A DNA stretch of 64,000 nt from JBCCTX01 sp964468435 (GCA_964468435.1 CAYXVE010000003.1:1-64000), one strand, 5' to 3'; positions 52,710-62,062 are shown, counted from the first letter of the stretch. Translations and numbers: made by a program. Notes: generated by a model from the letters alone, not told the origin.

Positions 52710-53492
52710 TTAACACTCATAGGATTGAAGCGCTTTCATAATTATCTGACTGGTAGATTCGGGTAACTCCAGTGGAAACATATGTCCACCTTCCGAAACC
52801 TCGATAAAATGTGTTTTTTTCAATTTGCGTTTCAACATCCTGACTTCTGAAGGAGAGAGAACTTCGTACTTACCTGAATATATCATATGACTGGGAACGT
52901 CCAGTTTCCAACTAAACCTTGAAGGCAGGGTTAGAAAAATACGGGATTCGATATCAGCTGAAAAATCAAGCGTAAACTGACCATCCATTTCCACAATCCC
53001 ATAATTGATGTAATCCTGAAAACATCTTTCATCAAAATTACTGAAGAGCCGCTTATTTCTCAAATAATCATAAGCTTCTTCCTTACTTTCAAAAAATCTT
53101 CTCCGTCTTAGGGCACTCTTGGCAGGAGGAATAGCTCTATGTGCAACTTTTAACCACTGAGCAAGACCAATTGCCCTTCGTTTCAGTACTGAAAACATAG
53201 GAGGGTCTATGATCACAACCTGACTAAAGAGTCCAGGTCTGCACTGTGCAGCCAAAAAGGTGAGTATTCCTCCCAGTGAATGGCCAATTCCAATGACAGG
53301 CGCAATATTTTTCGTTTCAATATCCAGAATTAACTGTCGCACCATAGGCTCCCAGTTCTGATCGATCTGATATTCCCCATGACCAAACTTATCGACATAA
53401 CTTATTTCATATTTGGACTTGAAATACTCCAAAAAGGTCTCATAGGTCTTTGCAGAAAAACCATTGGCATGTGAAAATTGAATAGCGGTCAT
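52710..53492 (-). CDS. Alpha/beta hydrolase
   Basis: A 260-residue alpha/beta-hydrolase fold protein. The nucleophile elbow is GIGHSLGG with the Ser in HSL, the acid region PSHMIYSGKYEVL, and the catalytic His in SEGGHMFPLELP. An insert of about 45 basic residues (LKRRAIGLAQWLKVAHRA; SALRRRRFFESK) forms the cap. It may act on an ester or lipid; substrate unknown. No signal peptide. A good promoter lies upstream and overlaps the start of the divergent CPBP gene. Confidence 0.82.
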   Translation of the reverse strand: MTAIQFSHANGFSAKTYETFLEYFKSKYEISYVDKFGHGEYQIDQNWEPMVRQLILDIETKNIAPVIGIGHSLGGILTFLAAQCRPGLFSQVVIIDPPMFSVLKRRAIGLAQWLKVAHRAIPPAKSALRRRRFFESKEEAYDYLRNKRLFSNFDERCFQDYINYGIVEMDGQFTLDFSADIESRIFLTLPSRFSWKLDVPSHMIYSGKYEVLSPSEVRMLKRKLKKTHFIEVSEGGHMFPLELPESTSQIIMKALQSYEC

Positions 53493-53514
53493 AAATTATA
53501 TACTTTTATGACAA

Positions 53515-53543
53515 CAAAGGTATAAATATGATCTATGAATCAA
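53515..53543 (-). promoter_or_regulatory. Predicted promoter of the alpha/beta hydrolase gene
   Basis: On the minus strand TTG (53543-53541), an 18-bp spacer and TACCTTTG (53522-53515) match the -33/-7 consensus. The -33 element lies inside the first codons of the divergent CPBP gene (start 53535). Confidence 0.55.
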
Positions 53544-54551
53544 CTACCTCAATTCTCATACATACAAATAGCCTGGCCTGACCGGCCCAGGTGGTGGATG
53601 TACCTGGTCGGTTTACTCATCGCCATATCCATCAATCTTGTAGGACAAATTGTGAGTTTTGGCCTACTTTATGCCATAGCAGACAATCCAGCTAATATAC
53701 TGGACAGTGAAGGGGCCATCAATCTCTCTGGAATAGATATGCATCCCGCAATAAGCCTTTTCCTACTGGTATTGCCATTTGTATTTATCATACTAGGACT
53801 CTGGATCGCTGTAGTAAATTTACACAAACGCAGTTTTTTCACGCTTTTCTCAAAAGATCAGCAAATAGACTGGAGGCGCTTTTTTACCGCATTCGGAATA
53901 TGGATGGGTCTTACAGCAGTCCTGGAAATTATTTCCTACCGTACAGAGCCTCAGAACTATACTTTTTCCTTTGATGCCAGTGCGTTTATACCCCTCCTGT
54001 TGGTAAGCTTGGTCATGCTACCCTTACAAACTTCTGCCGAAGAATTTCTATTCCGTGGATATCTCATGCAAGGAATTGGAGCAAGAACCCGTAGGGGCTG
54101 GATTGCCATCGTAGTTACAGCTTTGCTATTTGCAGTACTTCATATGGCGAATCCTGAAATCGGTAAATTTGGATACGTGATCGTCGTCAATTATCTCAGT
54201 GTGGGTATATTACTGGGAGTGCTGACCCTTATGGATGAGCGTATAGAACTGGCTCTTGGTTTTCATGCAGCTAATAATGTATATAGTGCAACGCTGGTTA
54301 CATTTTCTGGTTCTGTCCTCCAGACACCGGCCTTATTTACGTTGTCCGAACTCAATGTAAGACTAATGATTTTGGGCTGGTTTGTACCAGCATTTATTTT
54401 TCTGGCGATTGTTGCACGCAAGTATCAGTGGCAAGACTGGGGAAAACTTTTTCGCAAAGTGCCTGAACCACCTGAAGAAAATAACCAGGAAGAATTCATG
54501 GAAATCAACGAAGACTATCTGTCTGACTCAGATTACAAGGATTCACAGTAA
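53535..54551 (+). CDS. CPBP family intramembrane glutamic endopeptidase (Abi/CAAX-like)
   Basis: A 338-residue protein with about eight helices. The CPBP motifs are QTSAEEFLFRGYLMQ (EExxxR), FAVLHMANP (FxxxH type) and FHAANNVYSA. The tail is acidic and soluble (PEEENQEEFMEINEDYLSD type, residues 315-338). Family members are membrane proteases related to CAAX Rce1; some give bacteriocin immunity. Substrate unknown. A small PLDc_N protein gene follows after 105 bp. Confidence 0.85.
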   Translation: MNQLPQFSYIQIAWPDRPRWWMYLVGLLIAISINLVGQIVSFGLLYAIADNPANILDSEGAINLSGIDMHPAISLFLLVLPFVFIILGLWIAVVNLHKRSFFTLFSKDQQIDWRRFFTAFGIWMGLTAVLEIISYRTEPQNYTFSFDASAFIPLLLVSLVMLPLQTSAEEFLFRGYLMQGIGARTRRGWIAIVVTALLFAVLHMANPEIGKFGYVIVVNYLSVGILLGVLTLMDERIELALGFHAANNVYSATLVTFSGSVLQTPALFTLSELNVRLMILGWFVPAFIFLAIVARKYQWQDWGKLFRKVPEPPEENNQEEFMEINEDYLSDSDYKDSQ

Positions 54552-54656
54552 TCAGGAAGACTGGCCATATCGTAGAAAAAATGATGCTATTGGCAGAAAA
54601 ATATTAACCAACTCGTGCCATTACACGTAAATTATTAAAAATACAAAAAGTAAGTC

Positions 54657-54842
54657 ATGTTAGGATTATTGATTAAAATCGTTTGGTTAGTTATCACTGT
54701 CGCTGTTCTTCTTGCAATCTGGCGAGATAAAGGAGTACAGAACTCTATTAAACTACTGTGGACTTTGGCAATTTTATTTCTGCCAGTTTTAGGACCTGCT
54801 CTTTGGCTATTATTTGGTAAACGTACTACCCCTGTCGCATAA
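54657..54842 (+). CDS. PLDc_N domain small membrane protein, 61 aa
   Basis: Two hydrophobic helices (LLIKIVWLVITVAVLLAIW and LLWTLAILFLPVLGPALWLLF) are joined by a short loop with RDKG. The ending PVLGPALWLLFGKR is the conserved mark of the phospholipase D-nuclease N-terminal (PLDc_N) domain, here alone without any nuclease part. Stand-alone members are common and of unknown function, found in the inner membrane. Confidence 0.8.
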   Translation: MLGLLIKIVWLVITVAVLLAIWRDKGVQNSIKLLWTLAILFLPVLGPALWLLFGKRTTPVA

Positions 54843-55001
54843 TTAATTTTATGTCGGGTTTGATAGCGTTTTTTTTGAAAACTATTTGCTATAAAATATC
54901 GTGGCTAATGCGTCGAGCAGGAATAACTATTCAGCTGTAAAGATCAATATTCTTAAAAAATTGAGGAAGTTGATTTGTGAGACTTTCCACTTTTCTCTGC
55001 T

Positions 55002-55535
55002 TTACTGCACGATGACGATCTCAGCTTGCTGAACTTCTTTGAATTCGTCTAGGAGTCTCTCATTGAAAAAATAACGAATCATTTTCCACTTTCTATTGCA
55101 TTGATCTACCTCCAGTAAAAATTCTACCCGCAAAACGTCCTCTCCAAAGTTTTCACCTTTGTAAATGTGATAGTCAAAAGTATGCACTACCCCATCAAAG
55201 GCAATTCCATTAACCTGATCAAGAGCGGGATTAATAAAACGCTGTGTAAACCTAAAAGGTCCAAATTTTCCATCTTTAAATGCAGGCCTAATCAACTCTA
55301 CAGGAGGTTCGGGTATGCGCCCACCAGTCGTATCGAGATATACAAATACTTCAGAAGGATTAAAAATATCCGTCAAATAATTTTGTCCGCCTGAAGTTCT
55401 GTATTCAAGCGTAAAAAACTCATCTCCGACTTCTTCATTAAGCGATGGATCACATTCGTCTTTGCAACTTGCAAAAAAAATCATTGAAATACACATGCCT
55501 ATCATCAGTAATCCCAACCGAAAATTCCCATTCAT
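55002..55535 (-). CDS. Lipoprotein, function unknown, 177 aa
   Basis: A signal with lipobox (GMCISMIFFASC, Cys at about residue 24) is followed by KDECDPSLNEEVGDEFFTLEY and a beta-rich domain with no family I recognise. A conserved-looking Cys in EVDQCNRKWKMIRYFF may pair with one near the N-terminus. It is anchored in the outer or inner membrane. It stands alone on the minus strand, with a TAACTTTG -7 box 47 bp upstream of the ATG. Confidence 0.65.
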   Translation of the reverse strand: MNGNFRLGLLMIGMCISMIFFASCKDECDPSLNEEVGDEFFTLEYRTSGGQNYLTDIFNPSEVFVYLDTTGGRIPEPPVELIRPAFKDGKFGPFRFTQRFINPALDQVNGIAFDGVVHTFDYHIYKGENFGEDVLRVEFLLEVDQCNRKWKMIRYFFNERLLDEFKEVQQAEIVIVQ

Positions 55536-55581
55536 ATATTGAAATATTAATCACATGCTAACTATAACGCAATTTTAATCA

Positions 55582-55589
55582 CAAAGTTA
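55582..55589 (-). promoter_or_regulatory. Predicted -7 box of the 55002-55535 lipoprotein gene
   Basis: TAACTTTG on the minus strand matches TAnnTTTG; the -33 region has only a T-run. Confidence 0.35.
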
Positions 55590-55858
55590 GTGCCAGAACA
55601 AGCGAAAAAAGTTGACACACAAATGATCGCATCACATAATAATATAAATTAAAAAATATTACCCTTTATAAGTATCAATAGTTACCTCAAAAAATTTCAC
55701 TCAGCATTACCTCAAAATTAGATCATTAACCTTACCTCCATTTAATGCTATTATTCTATATTTTGATTATTATTACAATTAAAGTCAGCTTACCAGCCAT
55801 TCTTGTTATAAAAATGACCATTCATGTATTACCCTTATTAATTCGATACTCCTTACCC

Positions 55859-55954
55859 TATTTTTGAATCGAAACAGGACGGTAATCCTGGAATACAAGA
55901 GCAAGGGCTAGGGTAGATTCTCCCGTACAGGGATTGAGTCCCCTAGTTTTTTTT
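55859..55954 (+). ncRNA. Candidate small RNA or transcription attenuator ending in U8
   Basis: A -7 box TATTTTTG (55859-55866) is followed by a hairpin CAGGA/TCCTG (55875-55890). Next is a larger stem with outer arms CTAGGG (55908-55913) and CCCTAG (55941-55946) and an inner TCCC/GGGA pair (55921-55924 with 55930-55933), then eight T (55947-55954). This is a proper intrinsic terminator about 33 bp before the histidine-kinase ATG. GGGA at 55930-55933 could pair instead with TCCC at 55939-55942, so two exclusive folds exist. It is either a free-standing RNA of about 80 nt or a leader attenuator for the kinase. It does not match a family I know. The -33 element is weak. The rest of the 55536-55986 gap is AT-rich and shows nothing else. 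Confidence 0.5.
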
Positions 55955-55986
55955 GGGGGTTTTTGCTTAATTGTGTTCTATCCAAG

Positions 55987-58461
55987 ATGAAAATCAAAGG
56001 GATGAAAAGATATCCGTGGATTAATTATGTATTACTCGCACTTTTTTATCTGAGCTTGGCACTGCTCGTTTTCTTCTTTTACAACAAATCACAGTTTATC
56101 GATGATTTTCTGATAGACAATACACTGGAATCAGATTTTGAGGGGAATGACTGGATTGAGTGGGAAAATACTGAGAACGGGGTCATTGCACGCTCCGTAC
56201 ACCCTTTGGTACGATACAAATCCCTAGGGATTTTCAAGAATACAAAAATACATGATATTAAGCCAGGAGATAAACTGGTCGATATCGTCGTACCAGGAGA
56301 AAAGGATATCAAGGTATTCAATGCTGAAACCCTAGACCTTATCTCCAGAGCTACCAAACCAGGGCGGTTTATCCTCGTGAGGGTCCAACAACCCAGCAAC
56401 ATCGATGGAAACCTCTTCTACCGCAATGAAAGCCGGGATCCTATATTATTTATTAATGCCTTCAGACTCCCTTTTTCCTTTAATAGCAATGGTCTTTATT
56501 GGCAAATCAGTTTGTGGATCGCAGGACTAGGGGCATTTATTTCGCTGATTATGTTATTCATCTTGCTTCCCCTGATGCAGGGTAACTTTTTGAAGTACAG
56601 ACCTACACTTATCCTGATTCTTTGTGGCCTCCTTTTTTTCCTCCTTCAACTGATACACAATCTATACCTGATCGTTCAAAGTGATTTCCCCAACGTTGTA
56701 CTCGAGAAGGTCTTTATCACCATTTATGTTGCTTTACTTATAGCCTATCTCCTAAATTACTTTTTTATCAAATCTTATTTTAAAAGCTATAAGGTTGTCA
56801 TACCTTCTTTGTTAGTTGGGTTGTGGTTTCTATACCAGTTTATTGATATTATTTTCTTCAGAAGACAACTGCGCTTCTATCACGACCTTATTGAACAAAC
56901 GATGATGTTGTATTTCTACATACATATCCTCGGAGGGACGCTGATTTTTATAGCCCGCCGTTTCATCATCAAACAACCGCTCGCAGTTAGAAATTTCATC
57001 GCTTTAATACTAGCAGCTATCATTTCTAGTGGTAGCATATACTACTTTATATGGGGCATCAGGTTCCATCCCATTTCGGGTGAGCATGACAGGGGAATAT
57101 ATCATCTGATGCTTTTCTTCCCGCTGGTCAATACCGCAATCCTTCAGCTACAATTTGGCAAGGTTATCCTGGTCGTTACCCGTAGTATTCAATATCTCGT
57201 ATTTATCATCGTAAGTATTGCATTATATCTGTTGATCAGTCAATTATATGCATACTGGCTACTCAGCAACCCCTATCAGCGCTTTTTGGAATTCGGGACC
57301 TTTCTGGTTACGATCCTTGCTATCAGACAGATATATGTATCCAATGAAAGCAAAGTCCGTAAATTCTTCATCACTGCTCAACAGGAAAAAACCAAGAATT
57401 TCCGGACCTTCATCGCACGGATCCCACAATATACTTCAACCCGGTTATTGAGAAAGGATCTTGTCGATCAGTTGATTCACTATTTCAATGCTGATGCTGT
57501 ACACATTTGGTGGCATGAAGATACCACAGACAGCATCAATAATCCTGATATGCCTGATGATCAGTATGAACGCATCTATCGCGAACTGACTACTGACAAT
57601 CAGTCTGTATGGTCTCGCAACAAAGAAATCGCATCTTTTCGGCTATCGATCGACCTGGAAGAAGTAGTACTTAAATCTTCCTACAGCCTAATCAATCCGA
57701 TCACCGCTAGTGAAGACCTTTATGCCTTATTGATGCTCGGGAAAAAACGCAGAGGCGTGTACAATCTCGCTGACCTGGAACTTATCTCACAGTTGATACA
57801 ACAAACACAACTTACACTAAATGTACTGCAGTTGATCACCCGCGAAAAAGAACTAATCCAGCAAAAATACCAAGCGGACCTGATGGCACTGCGCTCTCAG
57901 ATAAACCCCCATTTTCTATTTAATACCCTTAACTCCCTAACAGAACTGGTTCACGAATCCCCTGAAAGAGCTGAGGACGCCATTGAAAAATTATCGTTTA
58001 TTTTTAGGTACACCACCAAGGAATCCAACCGGAATCTAGTCCCGCTGAAAAATGAAATCAAATTGGTTTCAACCTATCTGGAGCTCGAAAAAATACGCTT
58101 TGGGGAACGTCTGACCTTTGAGATCAATATACAATCTGATGTAATAGATACAGAAATCCCTGCTTTTGTCCTGCAAACCCTGGTAGAAAACTGTATCAAA
58201 CATGGCATCTCCAAGGTATTGCATCCAGGAATCGTGAAAATCGAGGGATTTAGCGAAGATGGTTATCTGGTAGTAACGGTTATAGACAATGGACCAGGCA
58301 TAGATCTGACCAGAATATATAAGAGTACAGGCCTGAGTAATACCATCAAAAGATTTGAAAATATTTATGGTATCAAAAACCTGCTATATTTTGAGAACAC
58401 TGGTGATGGAACCCTTGTCAAAGTAAAAGTACCACTTACAACTCCGCAAAAGGTAAAATAA
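55987..58461 (+). CDS. LytS/YehU-type membrane sensor histidine kinase
   Basis: About 824 residues from ATG 55987 (a TTG at 55963 lies close to the terminator and is unlikely). One helix is followed by an extracytoplasmic PDZ-like segment (IHDIKPGDKLVDIVVPGEKD) and eight more helices. A GAF-like cytoplasmic region (from about 455), a His_kinase domain with the phospho-acceptor His in SQINPHFLFNTLNSLTELV, and an HATPase domain (LVENCIKHGI; VIDNGPGIDL; TGLSN) follow. Partner is almost surely the LytTR regulator 250 bp downstream. The signal is unknown. Confidence 0.87.
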   Translation: MKIKGMKRYPWINYVLLALFYLSLALLVFFFYNKSQFIDDFLIDNTLESDFEGNDWIEWENTENGVIARSVHPLVRYKSLGIFKNTKIHDIKPGDKLVDIVVPGEKDIKVFNAETLDLISRATKPGRFILVRVQQPSNIDGNLFYRNESRDPILFINAFRLPFSFNSNGLYWQISLWIAGLGAFISLIMLFILLPLMQGNFLKYRPTLILILCGLLFFLLQLIHNLYLIVQSDFPNVVLEKVFITIYVALLIAYLLNYFFIKSYFKSYKVVIPSLLVGLWFLYQFIDIIFFRRQLRFYHDLIEQTMMLYFYIHILGGTLIFIARRFIIKQPLAVRNFIALILAAIISSGSIYYFIWGIRFHPISGEHDRGIYHLMLFFPLVNTAILQLQFGKVILVVTRSIQYLVFIIVSIALYLLISQLYAYWLLSNPYQRFLEFGTFLVTILAIRQIYVSNESKVRKFFITAQQEKTKNFRTFIARIPQYTSTRLLRKDLVDQLIHYFNADAVHIWWHEDTTDSINNPDMPDDQYERIYRELTTDNQSVWSRNKEIASFRLSIDLEEVVLKSSYSLINPITASEDLYALLMLGKKRRGVYNLADLELISQLIQQTQLTLNVLQLITREKELIQQKYQADLMALRSQINPHFLFNTLNSLTELVHESPERAEDAIEKLSFIFRYTTKESNRNLVPLKNEIKLVSTYLELEKIRFGERLTFEINIQSDVIDTEIPAFVLQTLVENCIKHGISKVLHPGIVKIEGFSEDGYLVVTVIDNGPGIDLTRIYKSTGLSNTIKRFENIYGIKNLLYFENTGDGTLVKVKVPLTTPQKVK

Positions 58462-58587
58462 TGTAAGAAAGTGATGCGGTATATGCTATTTTTAAATTGT
58501 CTACGTTAATAAATCGCGTACCTGACTTGCTGCCTTGTAGTGTAAAGTGATGCTAGAGCATAACAGATCTTACAGACTCTCATTTCG

Positions 58588-58609
58588 AGGTTTTTTTGCG
58601 AAACCTTTT
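58588..58609 (+). terminator. Possible terminator behind the histidine kinase gene
   Basis: AGGTTT (58588-58593) pairs with AAACCT (58601-58606) across a 7-nt loop, followed by TTT. The stem is short and lies about 125 nt after the stop codon. Confidence 0.35.
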
Positions 58610-58710
58610 ATCATGAATTCTGTATGTAATAATTATCGTATTTTTCGATTATTTTCTTTTTTCAGAATACTATAAATTTTGTACGCTAGATCGATAAATA
58701 ATTAATACAC

Positions 58711-59478
58711 ATGTCAAAATTGCGTGTAATCATTGCCGATGATGAACAACCGGCTCGTAACAAGATGAAGCGTTTGTTAACTAAAATTGAAACTGTTGAC
58801 CTGGTCCATGTGGCTGAAAATGGATTGGATGCCCTGGAGCATATCCAGTCTATGAAACCAGACCTAGTGTTTCTGGACATCGAAATGCCTGGTCTCAGTG
58901 GACTGGAGGTAGCAGAGAGCATTGACCTGGAAGAAATGCCCGCAGTCGTTTTTGCTACAGCCTACAGCGAACATGCCATCAAGGCTTTTGAACTCAATGC
59001 CATAGACTACTTGCTCAAACCCTTTAATGAAGAACGGCTACGTGCAGCTGTTGAAAAAGTAGAAAACAACAGAGAAGCTACCAAACTGGATAAGGAAAAG
59101 CTAGCTGAAATGCTGAAGTCAGATATCGCCGAAGAAATCAAAGTTCCCTTTTCCAATAAAGTTCCTATCCCTACACGAGACCGTTATAAGCTGGTAGATT
59201 ATTCGGATGTTGTATGTATTGAAGTAGAAGAAAGAAGTGTAAGACTTTACACAAAAGAGCGTTCTTATTTGCTTAATCACACACTAGATACTTTTGAGCG
59301 GAAACTACCTTCCGATCAGTTTTTCCGTGTCAACCGATCCTGCATCATAGGGCTTAAACATGTAAAAGAGATTGTGATATGGTTTGGAAATCGCTTTAAG
59401 ATTATCTTGAGCAATGACAAGGAGGTGATCAGCAGCCGGGAAAAATCCAAGATCCTCAAGCAAGTACTAAAATTTTGA
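58711..59478 (+). CDS. LytTR family response regulator
   Basis: A 255-residue regulator. The receiver domain (1-120) has the acidic pair in IIADDEQPAR, the phospho-acceptor Asp56 in LVFLDIEMPG, Thr in VFATAYSEHA and Lys in YLLKPFNEE. A linker follows, then a LytTR DNA-binding domain (from about 155) with SYLLNHTLDTFERKLP, FFRVNRSCIIGLKHVKEI and the final SREKSKILKQ. It controls target promoters when phosphorylated by the upstream kinase. The 250-bp gap with its own leader suggests separate transcription from the kinase gene. Confidence 0.93.
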   Translation: MSKLRVIIADDEQPARNKMKRLLTKIETVDLVHVAENGLDALEHIQSMKPDLVFLDIEMPGLSGLEVAESIDLEEMPAVVFATAYSEHAIKAFELNAIDYLLKPFNEERLRAAVEKVENNREATKLDKEKLAEMLKSDIAEEIKVPFSNKVPIPTRDRYKLVDYSDVVCIEVEERSVRLYTKERSYLLNHTLDTFERKLPSDQFFRVNRSCIIGLKHVKEIVIWFGNRFKIILSNDKEVISSREKSKILKQVLKF

Positions 59479-59566
59479 TCTGAAAACTGTTTTATTCAGT
59501 TTCTTGAATTTAATATCTTCACGGGATGTTGGAACTCCCAGCATCCTGTGATAGCTTTCTTTATAT

Positions 59567-60241
59567 ATGTCCAAAATTGTACTGGTACCTACACCCATCG
59601 GAAACCTGGGAGATATTACCCTGAGAGCCATTGAGACCCTCAAACAATCAGACCTTATCGCGGCGGAAGATACCCGCACTACCGGTATTTTGCTTAAACA
59701 TTATGACATTTCTACTCCACAGATAGCTTTACACCAGCACAACGAACACAAACGGGTACCCCAACTCATTGAAAAGGTTATACAGGAAGACCTGACTCTT
59801 GCCGTAGTATCAGATGCTGGCACTCCTGGTATATCTGATCCCGGATTTTTACTGGTACGGGAAGCCATACAGAAATACCTTCCCGTAGAATCTCTCCCTG
59901 GAGCGACGGCCCTGATACCTGCACTCGTCCTAAGTGGACTGCCCTGCGACCGCTTTGTCTTTGAAGGTTTCCTGCCGCTCAAAAAAGGAAGACAAACACG
60001 CCTGAAAGCGCTCATCGAAGAACCAAGAACCATAATCCTGTATGAGTCGCCTCACAGGATCATAAAAACCCTTGTACAGTTGATTGAACACTGTGGTGCT
60101 GACAGAGCTGCCTGTTTTTGCCGGGAATTGACCAAAATACACGAGACCGCTATCCGAGGTACCCTGCAGGACATCCTCTCCCACCTGGAGCAACAAACTT
60201 CTGTTAAAGGAGAATGTGTGATCGTAGTCGCGGGAAAATAG
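59567..60241 (+). CDS. rsmI: 16S rRNA (cytidine(1402)-2'-O)-methyltransferase
   Basis: A 224-residue SPOUT-unrelated tetrapyrrole-methylase fold protein. RsmI marks are LVPTPIGNLGDITLRA, AAEDTRTTGILLKHY, VVSDAGTPGISDPGFLLV, PGATALIPALVLSGLPCDRFVFEGFLP (in parts) and ESPHRI. It uses SAM to methylate the ribose of C1402 in the P-site of 16S rRNA. It lacks the C-terminal extension of some longer homologues. Its stop abuts that of the convergent membrane protein gene with no gap. Confidence 0.94.
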   Translation: MSKIVLVPTPIGNLGDITLRAIETLKQSDLIAAEDTRTTGILLKHYDISTPQIALHQHNEHKRVPQLIEKVIQEDLTLAVVSDAGTPGISDPGFLLVREAIQKYLPVESLPGATALIPALVLSGLPCDRFVFEGFLPLKKGRQTRLKALIEEPRTIILYESPHRIIKTLVQLIEHCGADRAACFCRELTKIHETAIRGTLQDILSHLEQQTSVKGECVIVVAGK

Positions 60242-61309
60242 TTATTTCTCGACTGCTTCTAGGGGTTTAGCTGCATTGAAAACAGGCATTAGTAACATGG
60301 AAATCAACCCCATCAGGATTACGAGGGCAGTCTGTGCGGTCCAGATGATCCAGCCAAAAGCGAGTCCTTCATTTTTATCCACCCCATACATCGCGAGTGT
60401 AAACATCACCATAATGGGGAATGCCCCTAAGCCACCTTGAATGATGATAAAGGCAAAACTGGCTGTAACAAAGGTTACCAGTACTGCTTCAAAGGGGATG
60501 TCCTTAATTCCGGGAAGACTGAATATGGCTACGTAAAACATCATGATATACATCACCCAGATAAAGATCGTGTGTAAAATGAAATACCACTTCTTTTCCA
60601 TGCTATAGATGCTCTTCATACCTTCCCACAGTCCCAGAAATATGTGGCGAATCTTAAGTGTAAAGGGATGGCTTGAGTTGCGGATCAATAGTATAAACCC
60701 TGCGAGTAAACTTAACATCACAATTCCGGCTATAACAAGCGTCCACACCGAGGGTAGTTTTGCTATCAATGCATCCAGCATTGTCTCTCCCTGAAGCGTA
60801 ATCTGCTCCTGAGAAGAAAAATCTGATGCAGATAAATCCTGATTTAGGAGCATATAAAGATTATCAAATTGCAAAATTAAGGCGACGCTCATAATAAGTA
60901 AAAGCATCAACATATCTGCAATCCGTTCGGCTATGACTGTTCCAAATAATTTTTCAAAAGGCATTTGCTCATATCTGACCATCACCGCACAACGGGAAGC
61001 TTCACCTAACCTGGGGATGGCCAGATTAGCCAGGTATCCGATCATAACCGCAAAAAAGCTGTTGTAGGCTCTTGGATACAGTTGCATAGAGGCAAGGGGG
61101 TATTTCCATCGCCAGGCTCGACTACTATGACTCATAAGTGCCAGCACCATTGCTATGGCTATCCAACCATAGTCAGCCTGTCTGAAATAAGTTAAAATGG
61201 CCGCTTTATCGGATTCTGAGAGCGTAGAATAGATGTATAAGATCAGGAGTACTCCAAGCGTGAGCGAAATTAACAGGTTGAGTATGGTAAATAACTGTTT
61301 CTTTTTCAA
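60242..61309 (-). CDS. Flippase-like (lysylphosphatidylglycerol synthase TM region, UPF0104) membrane protein
   Basis: A 355-residue protein with about eight helices. Marks of the family are SHSSRAWRWKYPL, NSFFAVMIGYLANLAIPRLGEASRCAVMVRYE (in parts), FGTVIAERIADMLMLLLIM and IIQGGLGAFPIMVMFTLAMYGV. Such proteins form the membrane part of MprF or stand alone as lipid translocators or dolichol-type enzymes. The start is a TTG codon, as no in-frame ATG gives the first helix. The 36-bp gap to the upstream membrane protein gene suggests an operon. Confidence 0.82.
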   Translation of the reverse strand: MKKKQLFTILNLLISLTLGVLLILYIYSTLSESDKAAILTYFRQADYGWIAIAMVLALMSHSSRAWRWKYPLASMQLYPRAYNSFFAVMIGYLANLAIPRLGEASRCAVMVRYEQMPFEKLFGTVIAERIADMLMLLLIMSVALILQFDNLYMLLNQDLSASDFSSQEQITLQGETMLDALIAKLPSVWTLVIAGIVMLSLLAGFILLIRNSSHPFTLKIRHIFLGLWEGMKSIYSMEKKWYFILHTIFIWVMYIMMFYVAIFSLPGIKDIPFEAVLVTFVTASFAFIIIQGGLGAFPIMVMFTLAMYGVDKNEGLAFGWIIWTAQTALVILMGLISMLLMPVFNAAKPLEAVEK

Positions 61310-61345
61310 ATCCTAACATTTAATATTGAATAACCCGGGCATTCG

Positions 61346-62062
61346 CTAAGGCCTAATAACTACAGCATATTGCAATTGGTATTTTTTAAAGCTGTAAACA
61401 TAGTAAAACATACTATGGCATGCTATAGCACCAAAAAAGTGCCATAAAAAATGGGTGCCCATGGGCAGCCATTGCCAGGGATCTGCGATCCGGAAAAAAA
61501 TCGCCAGAACGAAAGCTCCCAATGCATAAAATACATACTGAGCCTTGTGAAATCTGGTCTTATAAATTATCAGAGCTGTAGGTATCAATACCATTAAAGC
61601 CATCCATATATAATTGATGCTCACCGCCCAGCGGTCTGATATCCATCCCGATCGCAGTATAGATATCTGAACCATTACTGAGCCTGCAAGCACAGCAAGA
61701 GCCATCGTCCAGTTTTTGCTTAACTGTACAATGAAATAAATACTCACTGCCAGACAAAGGATCATAATCGGCAACCAGTCCATGTATAAGAACACAGGGG
61801 ACATACGAAAAGCATGATAAATTATACCACCAACACCTCCCACTGCCAGCATCGCGGTGGATACACTCATGAAACGGTATTGCTGATAAATACCTTTAAG
61901 TCTGATGGCCCAGTATATCACAATCAATAAAAAAATGAATGCTGAAGCAGCATTCCAAGGTTCAACAATCCACTGGCTTAAATTGGTTTCCGTGTAGAGC
62001 GGACCTCCATCTCTTTGACGCAATTGCTTTAGCGTAGTCTGCAATAAGATAAACCCAAGCAT
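61346..62062 (-). CDS. Ceramidase/CREST-superfamily-like membrane protein
   Basis: A 238-residue protein with about seven helices. The metal-site pattern of the CREST superfamily (alkaline ceramidases, PAQR receptors) is visible: EPWNAASAFIFLL, GGVGGIIYHAFRM, LYMDWLPIMILC, and GTHFLWHFFGAIACHSMF near the C-terminus. These residues bind zinc for hydrolysis of an amide lipid. Bacteroidota make sphingolipids and glycine lipids, so a membrane lipid amidase is plausible (inference). Operon partner of the flippase-like gene downstream. Confidence 0.68.
   Translation of the reverse strand: MLGFILLQTTLKQLRQRDGGPLYTETNLSQWIVEPWNAASAFIFLLIVIYWAIRLKGIYQQYRFMSVSTAMLAVGGVGGIIYHAFRMSPVFLYMDWLPIMILCLAVSIYFIVQLSKNWTMALAVLAGSVMVQISILRSGWISDRWAVSINYIWMALMVLIPTALIIYKTRFHKAQYVFYALGAFVLAIFFRIADPWQWLPMGTHFLWHFFGAIACHSMFYYVYSFKKYQLQYAVVIRP

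Noticed and set aside
58469..58556. AAAGTGATGC direct repeats behind the histidine kinase gene
   Set aside because: Only two 10-bp copies about 80 bp apart; expected by chance at this length in AT-rich DNA.
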